A stretch of DNA of 64,000 nucleotides from Komagataeibacter oboediens (GTDB lineage Bacteria > Pseudomonadota > Alphaproteobacteria > Acetobacterales > Acetobacteraceae), in contig NZ_NKTX01000008.1 in NCBI RefSeq assembly GCF_003207815.1, forward strand, positions 20,069-84,068. The letters are read 5' to 3'. Each line of letters opens with the position of its first letter. Within the stretch, counting starts at the first letter, position 1. A program made the position numbers and the translations under genes. This document shows positions 44,524-52,899 of the stretch, one piece after another. A model generated the notes under the pieces. It was not told where the DNA came from, did not search any database, and saw nothing but the letters and a program-made list of their open reading frames with translations.

Positions 44524-46119
44524 TTATTTCCCGGTGGAATGCAGGTCGAGGGCAGTCGTCAGGTCACCCAGCGGATGACCGGTCGCCGCCTGTATGGCAC
44601 GGTCACGTACCGTCAGCCCGTCCAGCGGGCGCAGGTGAAAGCGTTCGGTCAGGAATTTCAGGATCGAAGTCGTGTCCTGCACCGTATGGTCCACGTATCC
44701 ACGCCGCGCATAGGGGGAGACGATGATGGCGGGAATACGTGATCCCGGCCCCCACCTGTCGCCCTTTGGCGGGGCGACGTGGTCCCACAGGCCGCCGTTT
44801 TCGTCATAGGTCACGATCACCAGCATGTGCGGCCACTGGGGACTTTTCTCCAGATGGTCGATCAGGTCGGCGATATGCTGGTCCCCCGACTGGATATCGG
44901 CATAACCGGAATGTTCGTTCAGGTTACCCTGCGGCTTGTAGAACGCGACCTGCGGCAGGGCGCCGTGGTCAATCGCGTCGATGAACCGCGCGCCTGCCAG
45001 CCCGCCATCACGCAGGTGCGCCTGCCGTGCCGCAGTGTCGGGGGCATAGTTCAGGTAATAGTTGTAGGGCTGGTGATGGTACTGGAAATCGGGGGCGGGG
45101 TAATGGTTGCCGTGGTCCAGCACGTCCTGCCAGGCACCTGAATACCACGCCCATGTAATGCTGCGCTCGCTCAGCCGGTCGCCAATCGTGGGTTCGGTCT
45201 GGGGGGGAAGGGTTGTTGGGCTGCCGGGGTCGGCAAAGCGTGCATCCTGCCCTGCCGCCGCCGGGTTGCCGCTGGGCTGATAGGCAGGCTGCATGGTGTT
45301 GACGGCATGGAAGTCCGGCGTCAGGTTGCCATCACGGACGAACTTGGGCACCCCGTCCAGCGCCGAATGCGGGGAATTGGACGCGACCACCAGCGCCTTG
45401 CCCGACGGATCGACCACCGAGATGACCGGATGCGCCGGGCTGGTGTCAGCCTGCGGATAGAAGGGCGCGCACGCACAGGCCAGCCACTGGTGGTTGAGGA
45501 ACGACCCACCGAACGCCCCCATGAAGAAATGGTCCGCCATCGTATATTTCCGCGCGACGTCCCACATCCGCATCCTGCTCCCGTCCCAGTAGCTCATGGG
45601 CATGGCGCCGGAATCCGCCCATGCCACGAACATGTCGTTCCGGCCACCGTTGATCTGCATCTGGTTTTCATAAAAACGATGCCAAAGGTCGTGGGTCAGC
45701 GTGCTGAGCGGTACGTTGAACCCCTTCGGGTCATCCACGCGGAACGGCTGGTTGGGCAGGTGGGCACTCATGGCCTGCGTTACGGCGTTACGCACGCCCC
45801 GACCGGTCAGGCCGCCCCAGACGGGGGGAAGTTCGCGCATGATCGAGCCGTCGCGGTCACGCTGGGCAAAATCGGAAAGGGGCCTGCCCGCGAACGTATC
45901 CGCACCGGGAAAACCGTTATACAGGTTATCGAACGAGCGGTTTTCGGCAAAGATGACCACCACGGTCTCGATCTGGTCCAGCGGCCCTGCTGCTGCAGCC
46001 TGCACCGGCCCCGCCGGAAGGGCGGTCAGGACCGTGCTGGCAAGTATGCCGAGACCGAGCAGTCGCCCACTGCCACGTGCCATGAAACGGAAAAGTTCGG
46101 TATGAATGCGTCCCGGCAT
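44524..46119 (-). CDS. Exported acid phosphatase/phosphoesterase (AcpA type)
   Basis: 531 residues with an N-terminal signal segment (GLGILASTVLTALPAG to VQAAAA). The family core matches AcpA/PLC phosphoesterases: VVVIFAENRSFDNLYNGFPG, QINGGRNDMFVAWAD, TMADHFFMGAFGGSFLNHQW, VTYDENGGLWDHVAPP and GPGSRIPAIIVSPYARRG. It lacks the beta-sandwich C terminus of the neighbouring PLC. AcpA enzymes hydrolyse a wide range of phosphomonoesters including nucleotides. With RNase T2 downstream by six bases it forms an operon, and a Pho-box-like sequence lies 45 bases ahead of its start. Confidence 0.88.
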   Translation of the reverse strand: MPGRIHTELFRFMARGSGRLLGLGILASTVLTALPAGPVQAAAAGPLDQIETVVVIFAENRSFDNLYNGFPGADTFAGRPLSDFAQRDRDGSIMRELPPVWGGLTGRGVRNAVTQAMSAHLPNQPFRVDDPKGFNVPLSTLTHDLWHRFYENQMQINGGRNDMFVAWADSGAMPMSYWDGSRMRMWDVARKYTMADHFFMGAFGGSFLNHQWLACACAPFYPQADTSPAHPVISVVDPSGKALVVASNSPHSALDGVPKFVRDGNLTPDFHAVNTMQPAYQPSGNPAAAGQDARFADPGSPTTLPPQTEPTIGDRLSERSITWAWYSGAWQDVLDHGNHYPAPDFQYHHQPYNYYLNYAPDTAARQAHLRDGGLAGARFIDAIDHGALPQVAFYKPQGNLNEHSGYADIQSGDQHIADLIDHLEKSPQWPHMLVIVTYDENGGLWDHVAPPKGDRWGPGSRIPAIIVSPYARRGYVDHTVQDTTSILKFLTERFHLRPLDGLTVRDRAIQAATGHPLGDLTTALDLHSTGK

Positions 46120-46163
46120 GAATCCCCGATCTGCTCGACTTGGGTTATTGTACGGTCTGGATC

Positions 46164-46181
46164 ATAACGGGAAAATAACAG
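46164..46181 (-). promoter_or_regulatory. Candidate Pho box upstream of the acid phosphatase operon
   Basis: On the minus strand the sequence is CTGTTAT-TTTC-CCGTTAT: two 7-base half-sites 11 bases apart, as in the PhoB consensus CTGTCAT-N4-CTGTCAT. It matches 11 of 14 positions and lies 45 bases before the phosphatase start. Single-site evidence only. Confidence 0.45.
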
Positions 46182-46330
46182 ACAGTGCAATCAGCCGATG
46201 GGCCATAATTCCACCCGGCGGGCATCCGCCCCGACGCGCCGCGCATTCCGTTTGCCACCCGGCCATGCCGTGCTAACGGTCATGACGCTTTTTTGAAACA
46301 GACCTTCCCCGACAGGTACGCCGCCCGTTC

Positions 46331-47122
46331 ATGCAGACCCCATCCGATCCCAATTCATCACGTGCGCTGCACCACCAGATCGCCCAGGATCTGACCAGCC
46401 GGATCGGCCGGGAAGAAGGCTATTGCGACCGGCTGCCTTCGGAATCGACGCTGTGCCGGATCTACGGCGTCAGCCGCGTGACCATCCGCCATGCACTCCA
46501 GCATCTGGAAAATGCCGGGCTGGTCTGCCGCAGGCAGGGCAGGGGCACGTTTGTCGTCCCGGCGGCAGAACGCACGACAGCCCCGCAGCCTGACCCGGTC
46601 ATGGGACTGAGCGACATCCTGCAGGCGCGCGGCATGAAGGTGGAAACGGAACTGCTGGCGTTCGGACTGGAACCCGCACCGCCGGAGGTCATGGCGGCGC
46701 TGGAACCCGACGGGCAGCAGGCCCTGCTGCTGCGCAGACGGTACCTGATCGACCACGTGCCGGTCGCGCTGACGGAAGTGTACTATCCGCCCGCCTTCCG
46801 GGCGTTCATTTCCGAACATGATGCCCGTGTCCATTCATCACCCCGGCTCATGGTGGATCATATCGGCCTGCGGCTTGGCCGTACCCACCTGACAGTGGAC
46901 GTAACGGAGGCCCGGCATGCCCTGGCGGCCGAACTGGACCTGCCATGCGGCAGCCCGGTCATGGTCATGCGCCGCATAACCTGTGATGACGCGGGCACGG
47001 CGTGCGAGCACAGCACCCTGCTTGCCCGGCCCGGCATTGCGCGGCTGTCCATCAAGGCCCATGGCGGCAACCTGCCCGATACCGACTTCGTACCCCGTGA
47101 CCCGTGGCCGCCTGCCGGGTAG
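46331..47122 (+). CDS. GntR-family regulator with UTRA domain
   Basis: 263 residues. The N-terminal winged helix-turn-helix is clear: HHQIAQDLTSRI, LPSESTLCRIYGVSRVTIRHALQHLE, then GRGTFV. The C-terminal UTRA domain (MGLSDILQARG to VMRRITCDD) binds a small effector, as in HutC-type regulators. It sits 113 bases ahead of the NCS2 permease and adenine deaminase and is divergent from the phosphatase/RNase operon, so it may govern purine use. Effector unknown. Confidence 0.85.
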   Translation: MQTPSDPNSSRALHHQIAQDLTSRIGREEGYCDRLPSESTLCRIYGVSRVTIRHALQHLENAGLVCRRQGRGTFVVPAAERTTAPQPDPVMGLSDILQARGMKVETELLAFGLEPAPPEVMAALEPDGQQALLLRRRYLIDHVPVALTEVYYPPAFRAFISEHDARVHSSPRLMVDHIGLRLGRTHLTVDVTEARHALAAELDLPCGSPVMVMRRITCDDAGTACEHSTLLARPGIARLSIKAHGGNLPDTDFVPRDPWPPAG

Positions 47123-47235
47123 CCCGTACGGAAAAAGGCTGCATTCGGTTGTTGATTGTCAACCGAAACGAATATAAGACAAGTTAATACAAGTCGCATG
47201 CCACCATGGCACGCGCCACGGTTGCCGGAGTGTCA

Positions 47236-48579
47236 ATGAAGACAAATCTGCTGGAACGCCTGTTTCACCTGCGGGCAGCCGGAACCACCGCCGGGCGGGA
47301 AGTCCTGGCCGGGCTGGGCACGTTCGCGGCCATGGTCTACTGCGTTGCAGTCAATCCTGCCATCATGAGCAACGCGGGCATGGACCGCGCCAGCGAACTG
47401 ACGGCCACCTGCCTGATCGCCATCATCGCATCCGCCACGATGGGGCTGCTGGCCAACCTGCCGCTGGGCCTTGCGCCCGCCATCGGATCAAACGTGGTGT
47501 TCGCCGTTGTCATGGTCCAGCAGATGGGCGTGCCGTGGCCCGCGGCGCTGGCCATCGTGTGCCTAACGGGCATCGTGTTCATGATCCTGACGGTGACAAG
47601 GGTGCGTGAACGCATGGCCGACGGCATGCCCGACTGCCTGCGGGTGGGCATTCAGATCGCGGTCGGGCTGACCATCATGTTCATCGGCCTGCGCAATGCA
47701 GGTTTCGTGGTGGCCAACCATACGACACTGGTCACCATGGGCGCGCTGTCCAGTCCCGCCGTCATGCTGACATTTGCCGGGCTGGTCATTACCCCGGCGC
47801 TTGTAGCGGCCGGCGTGCCGGGGGCGCTGATCATCTCGATTGCGGGGCTGACCGTCATCGGGCTGTTCGTGCCAGACGGGCATGGCGGGACGATCACCCA
47901 CTGGCCCACGCGCATGTTCGCCATGCCCGTCTGGCCATCGGCCACGGCATTCCACATGGACCCGGGCTACATCTTCCACAATTTCTTCTACGTCCTGCCT
48001 GTCATCATCTTTTTCCTGTGCACGGAACTGTTTGGCACGCTGGCCAACCTGCTGGGCATTGCCAGTGCGGGGGGGATGCTGCGCAAGGACGGATCGATCC
48101 CCAATGCCACGCGGGCCTTTGCGGCTGATGCGGCCGGGACGATCCTGGGGCCGGTGCTGGGTACGGCGGTTGTGGCGGTCTATCTGGAATCCGTGATCGG
48201 GGTGCAGATGGGCGGGCGCACCGGGCTGGTGGCCGTGGTGATCGCGCTGGGATTTGTCGCGGCCCTGTTCCTGTGGCCGCTGTTCATGATCATCCCGCCA
48301 CAGGCGACCACGCCTGCGCTGGTCATGGTCGGGATCCTGATGTTCGGCGCCATATCGCGGCTGGACCTGAAGGACATGACACAGTCCGTACCCGCCATCA
48401 TGACCTTCATGTTTGCGGTGCTGACAGGCAACCTGCTCAACGGCATGGCCTTTGGTACGTTTTCCTACATCGTCATGAATGTCGCGGCCGGGCGGTGGCG
48501 TAACGTCACGCCCACCGCGTGGGGCCTCGGGCTGATCATGGCGCTCTTTTTCATCGTCAGCATGAGCATGCGCCATTAA
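47236..48579 (+). CDS. NCS2-family purine base permease (AzgA/PbuG type)
   Basis: 447 residues from ATG 47236 (GGAG six bases ahead); a start at 47206 would add ten residues with a poor context. The AzgA-type pattern is visible: TFAAMVYCVAVNPAIM, LGLAPAIGSNVVFA, GIQIAVGLTIMFIGLRNAG, then an ATELFGTL-like CTELFGTLANLLG motif and an ESVIGVQMGGRTGL segment. About 12-14 hydrophobic segments. Members import adenine, guanine or hypoxanthine with protons. It lies 49 bases before adenine deaminase, so adenine is the likely main substrate. Confidence 0.9.
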   Translation: MKTNLLERLFHLRAAGTTAGREVLAGLGTFAAMVYCVAVNPAIMSNAGMDRASELTATCLIAIIASATMGLLANLPLGLAPAIGSNVVFAVVMVQQMGVPWPAALAIVCLTGIVFMILTVTRVRERMADGMPDCLRVGIQIAVGLTIMFIGLRNAGFVVANHTTLVTMGALSSPAVMLTFAGLVITPALVAAGVPGALIISIAGLTVIGLFVPDGHGGTITHWPTRMFAMPVWPSATAFHMDPGYIFHNFFYVLPVIIFFLCTELFGTLANLLGIASAGGMLRKDGSIPNATRAFAADAAGTILGPVLGTAVVAVYLESVIGVQMGGRTGLVAVVIALGFVAALFLWPLFMIIPPQATTPALVMVGILMFGAISRLDLKDMTQSVPAIMTFMFAVLTGNLLNGMAFGTFSYIVMNVAAGRWRNVTPTAWGLGLIMALFFIVSMSMRH

Positions 48580-48628
48580 CGCACGGCCATGTGGCGACCC
48601 ATCCTTCCATCATGAAAGAACAGGACAT

Positions 48629-50395
48629 ATGAGCTCACCATATCCCGACCTGAATGATCCAGCGCTGCGTGACCGGGCCGTCCGGGCGGCACAGGGGCAG
48701 GAGGCATTCGATACCCTGCTGGTCAACGGCCGCGTAGCCGACGTGGCGACGGGTGAGGTCCGCGATGCGGATGTTGGGCTGGTCGGCCCGCTGATCGCCA
48801 GCGTCCACCCGCGCGGCACCTTTCGCGAAGCGGGCGAGGTCATCGACCTTGGCGGGCGTATTGTCGCGCCCGGGCTGATTGACTCGCACCTGCATATCGA
48901 AAGTTCCATGGTCACGCCACGTACCTATGCCGGCGTTGTCGTGCCGCAGGGGACGACCACCATCTGCTGGGACCCGCATGAAGTGGGCAACGTGGGCGGG
49001 CTGGAGGCGGTGCGCTGGGCCATTGCCGCATCGCGCGGGCTGCCGCTGCGCATTATCGTGCTGGCGCCATCCTGCGTGCCGTCCGCACCGGGGCTGGAGC
49101 GTTCTGGGGCTACGTTCGACGGCACGGCCATGCAGGAAATGCTGTCCTGGCCGGAAGTGGGCGGTGTGGCCGAGATCATGGACATGCGCGGCGTGCTGGC
49201 GCGCACCCCCCTCATGCGCAGCATCACGCAGGCGGGGCTGGACAGTGGCAAGCTGGTCTGTGGCCATGCGCGCGATCTGGCAGGCAAGGGGCTGCAGGGC
49301 TTCCTTGCGGCGGGGATTGAATCCGACCACGAGATCACCAGCGAGGCCGACCTGCTGGAAAAGATCCGCGCGGGCATGACGATCGAACTGCGTGTCTCGC
49401 ACGAGGACATCCTGCCGCAGGCGGTGGCCCTGTTCCACAAGCTGGGATACGTCCCGCAGACCGTCACCCTGTGCACGGACGACATCTTCCCCGATGATCT
49501 GGTCAGCCGTGGCGGCATGGCGTACATGCTGCGCCGGCTGGTACAGCTCGGGCTGGACCCGGTCCAGGCACTGCGGGCGGCGACGTTAAATACCGCCATG
49601 CGCCTGCAGCGCCGTGACCTTGGGCTTGTCGCACCGGGGCGGCGGGCCGATCTGGTTGTGTTTGACGACCTGACGGAATTCCGGGCGCATCACGTCTTTG
49701 CATCCGGCCGCCACGTGGCGGAAAACGGGGAACTGTGCGAAGCATTGCGGCCCGATCCCGTTGCCGCGCCGACCGAGACCATGAAGCTTGCGCTGACGAC
49801 GGAGCAGTCCTTTTACATCCGTGCCAGCGGAACCCATGCCCGCGTGCGCACCGTGGCAATACCCCGTACCACCCGGTGGGGTGAACGTGATGTTGCGGTG
49901 AAGGACGGCCATGTCGTCATTCCTGAGGATGCGGCGCTGATGGCCGTGTTCAACCGCTATGGCGCATCCGACGTGCCGGGCCTTGGCATTCTGGAAGGCT
50001 GGGGGGAATGGTCGGGCGCGGTCGCGACCACCGTGCTGCATGACAGCCATAACCTGGCCGTGATCGGCCGGGGGGAAGCGGACATGATGCTGGCCGCCAA
50101 TACCCTGATCAAATCGGGCGGCGGCATGGTGGCCGTGCGGGACGGCAAGGTGCTGGCGCATCTTGAACTGCCGGTCTGCGGCCTGCTGTCGGCTGCCGCG
50201 CCAGAGGAGGTCGCCCGTCAGTTCAACGCCGTACGCGACGCCTGTGCATCCGTCACGACATGGAACGGCCATACCGCCGTCATCAAGCTCATGATCGGTG
50301 CAAGCCTTGCCTGCAATCCCGGCCCGCATGTGACGGATATGGGCATTACATCGGGCATGACCGGGGAAGTCGTGACGGACTGCGTGCTGGCCTGA
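48629..50395 (+). CDS. ade: Adenine deaminase
   Basis: 588 residues, the usual length of the bacterial Ade family. Motifs: LIDSHLHIESSMVTP, DPHEVGNVGG, CGHARDL, SDHEITSEADLLEKI and LCTDDIFPDDL. A C-terminal domain with TVLHDSHNLAVIGRG and GGMVAVRDGKV follows. It converts adenine to hypoxanthine and ammonia with a binuclear metal centre. It follows the NCS2 permease and ends the purine operon at a strong hairpin. No xanthine dehydrogenase is in the window, so downstream purine use is encoded elsewhere or leads to salvage. Confidence 0.95.
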   Translation: MSSPYPDLNDPALRDRAVRAAQGQEAFDTLLVNGRVADVATGEVRDADVGLVGPLIASVHPRGTFREAGEVIDLGGRIVAPGLIDSHLHIESSMVTPRTYAGVVVPQGTTTICWDPHEVGNVGGLEAVRWAIAASRGLPLRIIVLAPSCVPSAPGLERSGATFDGTAMQEMLSWPEVGGVAEIMDMRGVLARTPLMRSITQAGLDSGKLVCGHARDLAGKGLQGFLAAGIESDHEITSEADLLEKIRAGMTIELRVSHEDILPQAVALFHKLGYVPQTVTLCTDDIFPDDLVSRGGMAYMLRRLVQLGLDPVQALRAATLNTAMRLQRRDLGLVAPGRRADLVVFDDLTEFRAHHVFASGRHVAENGELCEALRPDPVAAPTETMKLALTTEQSFYIRASGTHARVRTVAIPRTTRWGERDVAVKDGHVVIPEDAALMAVFNRYGASDVPGLGILEGWGEWSGAVATTVLHDSHNLAVIGRGEADMMLAANTLIKSGGGMVAVRDGKVLAHLELPVCGLLSAAAPEEVARQFNAVRDACASVTTWNGHTAVIKLMIGASLACNPGPHVTDMGITSGMTGEVVTDCVLA

Positions 50396-50402
50396 TGCGT
50401 GC

Positions 50403-50438
50403 ATCCGCCGCCGGGTGGACAACCGCCCGGCGGCGGAT
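50403..50438. terminator. Strong bidirectional hairpin terminator
   Basis: ATCCGCCGCCGGGTGG (50403-50418) pairs with CCGCCCGGCGGCGGAT (50423-50438), 15 of 16 bases complementary plus one G-T pair, with a four-base loop. It lies between the convergent adenine deaminase and FolD-like genes. Confidence 0.75.
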
Positions 50439-50450
50439 TGCATGTCCTGA

Positions 50451-51365
50451 TTACAGACGCAGCGCCTGATAGGCGGGCAGGGTGGTCAGGTCGGGATAGG
50501 TAAAGTCCACTCCCGCCTGCCTGCTGGCGGCATGTACCGTGTTGGCCAGCAGGATGCCCGTCGTCATCGGGCCGACACCATCGGGAACAGCCGTAATGGC
50601 AGCGGCCTGCTGCGCCACGGCAGCCACATCGATGTCACCCACCACACCCGGCCTGCCGGTCGGGTCGGCATTGATGCCAATGTCAACCAGCACCGCACCG
50701 GGTGACACCCATGCTGCATCCACCAGCCCGGCATGGCCGGCAGCCGCGAAAATGACCTGCGCCCGACGGGCATGGTCCGCGATGTCACGGGTCCGGATAT
50801 GCACGATTTCCACCGTCGCCCCCCGGTCGAGCAGCTGCAACGCCAGTGGGCGGCCTACACTGGCCGATGCCCCGATCACGGCGCAGTTCACGCCGGCAAG
50901 ATCGCCCAGCATCCCTTGCGCCAGCATCACGGCCGCCGTGGCCGTGCACGGCAGATAAAGCGGTGTTCCCGCCATGACCCGGCCCAGATTGAGCGGCTGC
51001 TGGCAGTCCACGTCCTTGTCCGGGTCCATCTGCGCCATGACCTGCGGCACACTTGTGCCAGCGGGCAGGGGCAGCAGCACGATCATGCCATTGACCCCGG
51101 GCGTGGCCGACACGGCCGCGACCTGCGCACATAGCGCCGCGCCATCCATCCGCGTATCCAGCGGCACCTCGTGGCAGGTGATGCCGGCCTGCGCGGCAGT
51201 GGCGCGGATGCGCGCGGCATAGGCAGCACTCCCCGCGTTTTCAGCCGCGCGGACAATAGCCAGCACGGGCGGTGCACCCGTCACCTGCGCCGCGCGCCCG
51301 GCGGCGGGACGCAACGCGCCCAAAAACGCATCCAGTAATGGGCGGCTGTCGATAATACGCATCAT
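50451..51365 (-). CDS. FolD-like protein lacking the catalytic lysine
   Basis: 304 residues, GGGAGA upstream. The FolD fold is clear: DKDVDCQQP after VLLPLPAG, the dinucleotide motif IGASASVGRPLA, and the closing PDGVGPMTTGILLANT. In FolD the cyclohydrolase/dehydrogenase lysine belongs to a YVxxKxK motif; here the same place reads YAARIRAT, so the lysine is Ile53. Cyclohydrolase activity is therefore doubtful, though a dehydrogenase-only or altered reaction is possible. It follows the IclR gene by 12 bases on the same strand, opposite a second FolD homologue that keeps the lysine. Confidence 0.82.
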   Translation of the reverse strand: MMRIIDSRPLLDAFLGALRPAAGRAAQVTGAPPVLAIVRAAENAGSAAYAARIRATAAQAGITCHEVPLDTRMDGAALCAQVAAVSATPGVNGMIVLLPLPAGTSVPQVMAQMDPDKDVDCQQPLNLGRVMAGTPLYLPCTATAAVMLAQGMLGDLAGVNCAVIGASASVGRPLALQLLDRGATVEIVHIRTRDIADHARRAQVIFAAAGHAGLVDAAWVSPGAVLVDIGINADPTGRPGVVGDIDVAAVAQQAAAITAVPDGVGPMTTGILLANTVHAASRQAGVDFTYPDLTTLPAYQALRL

Positions 51366-51377
51366 GATGATGTCTCC

Positions 51378-52118
51378 CTACAGGGCAGTGGCAATGTAGC
51401 GCGCGCATTTCTGCAGGTTTGGCACGATGACGCCCAGCAGGTGGTCCATGTCATACTGCCCATCGGGATAGACAATGCCCAGCGCCCCGACCGCGTCATC
51501 CGTCTTCAGCCCGAAGGCGGGCACGGCAATGGCGCAGAAACCCCGGTCATCCGCATTGGTCATATGGGCAAATCCCCGGGCGCGGATGGTGGCAAGAACA
51601 GGTGCCAGCGCCTGCCTGTCAGGCATGGACAGGCCGCAGGATGAGGAAGGGACGTCGTCCGCCGCACGGAAGGCCAGCGTGGCCTGCCCCATGGCCGTTG
51701 TCGCAAGCGGCAGGCTGCTGCCGATGGTATAGCCCGCTGTCTCGATCTCGGCGGAGGTCGGGGCATGGACGACATAAATCAGTTCAGGGCCCGACAGCAG
51801 CGCCAGCGAAATCGGTTCCCCCAGCACGACGGATTCCTCACGCAGGACAGGGCCGATCAGTTGCCCCACCGAACGGCTCTGCAGGAAACCCAGGCCCAGC
51901 TTGAGGGTCTGCGGTGTCGGCATGTAGAGGGCATTGTCCACCGTGACATATCCCAGCGTTTCCAGCGTGCGGACCAGCCGCCGCGTCGTGGCGCGGGTAT
52001 AATTCAGCTTTCGGGCCAGATCGGCCATCGTCATGCCTTTTCCGCCCGCATCGAATGCGCGGAGAACGGCCAGCCCCTTGGCGAAGGTCAGGGAGGTTTC
52101 GGGATCGGCTTCGGTCAT
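51378..52118 (-). CDS. IclR-family transcriptional regulator
   Basis: 246 residues. The N-terminal winged helix reads TFAKGLAVLRAFD, then MTMADLARKLNYTRATTRRLVRTLETLGYV. The effector domain (LGEPISLALLSGPELIYVVHAP to GALGIVYPDGQ) resembles the PobR/PcaU/PcaR branch. These control aromatic and related catabolic genes, often as activators. It is divergent from the NQO/FolD/MTHFR operon across 178 bases containing a three-half-site sequence near that operon's start, so it likely governs both directions. Effector unknown. Confidence 0.9.
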   Translation of the reverse strand: MTEADPETSLTFAKGLAVLRAFDAGGKGMTMADLARKLNYTRATTRRLVRTLETLGYVTVDNALYMPTPQTLKLGLGFLQSRSVGQLIGPVLREESVVLGEPISLALLSGPELIYVVHAPTSAEIETAGYTIGSSLPLATTAMGQATLAFRAADDVPSSSCGLSMPDRQALAPVLATIRARGFAHMTNADDRGFCAIAVPAFGLKTDDAVGALGIVYPDGQYDMDHLLGVIVPNLQKCARYIATAL

Positions 52119-52240
52119 TTCAATCCGTCAGGACAGGTGGGAAGGGAAACCGCAACCAGCAGGCATGCGGGCGGCAATGATGCAGCTTCGAAATAATGTC
52201 TTGCGCGAGAAAATCATATCTGACTAACATAAATCAATAA

Positions 52241-52265
52241 CGAACTTATGTTCGATTTTCGAACA
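52241..52265. promoter_or_regulatory. Candidate IclR-type operator with three half-sites
   Basis: CGAAC at 52241-52245, GTTCG at 52250-52254 and CGAAC at 52260-52264. The last two form a perfect 17-base palindrome, TGTTCGA-TTT-TCGAACA (52249-52265). The first is a direct repeat of the third. Two inverted plus one direct half-site is the layout known for PcaU/PobR binding sites. It ends 31 bases before the next start. Confidence 0.65.
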
Positions 52266-52296
52266 CATTCTTCCACCATGTCGGTCAGGCTGCGCC

Positions 52297-52878
52297 ATGA
52301 AAGTACACGTCATCTATGCCCATCCCCTTACGGACAGCTTCAACGCCGCCCTGCATGAACTGGCGGTACGCTCCCTCAAGCAGGCCGGGCATGAAGTGGA
52401 TGACCTTGATCTTTATCGGGAAAACTTCAATCCGGTCCTGAGCGCGGAAGACCGGGAGATCTATCATGATCCCGCCATCAACCAGAAGCACGTGGCCAAT
52501 TACGTGCGCCGCCTGCAGACGGCCGAAGCACTTGTGCTGTGCCACCCGGTCTGGAATTTTGGCTGGCCCGCCATCCTCAAGGGATATTTCGACCGCGTCT
52601 TCCTGCCTGATGTATCGTTCAAACTGATCGACGGCGTACTGTCGCCCGGTTTTTCCAACATCCGGCGCGTCTCGACCATCACCACCTATGGCTCCCCACG
52701 GCACCGGGCGTTCATCCTGGGTGATCCGCCGCGCAAGAACGGCACCCGTTTCCTGCGCGCTGTCATGAACCGCCGGGTCAAGGTGGATTATCTGGCGCTT
52801 TACAACATGAACAACACCACGCTGGCAGCGCGCGACCGTTTCATGGGGCGCGTCAGGAACACCATGCTCAGCTACTGA
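52297..52878 (+). CDS. NAD(P)H dehydrogenase (quinone)/flavodoxin-fold reductase
   Basis: 193 residues. A flavodoxin-like fold of the NQO/KefF/MdaB group: VIYAHPLTDSFNAAL at the start, and HPVWNFGWPAILKGYFDRVFLP that contacts FAD or FMN. The later YGSPRHRAFILGD loop is variable. It probably reduces quinones or a similar acceptor with NAD(P)H. First gene of an operon with FolD- and MTHFR-like genes, 21 bases before the next start; in this context it could reoxidise a reduced cofactor or act on a pathway quinone. Confidence 0.83.
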   Translation: MKVHVIYAHPLTDSFNAALHELAVRSLKQAGHEVDDLDLYRENFNPVLSAEDREIYHDPAINQKHVANYVRRLQTAEALVLCHPVWNFGWPAILKGYFDRVFLPDVSFKLIDGVLSPGFSNIRRVSTITTYGSPRHRAFILGDPPRKNGTRFLRAVMNRRVKVDYLALYNMNNTTLAARDRFMGRVRNTMLSY

Positions 52879-52899
52879 TCGCACTGAAACGGCGGAACG

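Noticed and set aside
46331..50395. Full purine catabolism to urate and allantoin
   Set aside because: Only uptake and adenine deamination are present; no xanthine dehydrogenase, uricase or allantoinase in the window (the cyclic amidohydrolase at 10678-12063 fits dihydropyrimidinase).
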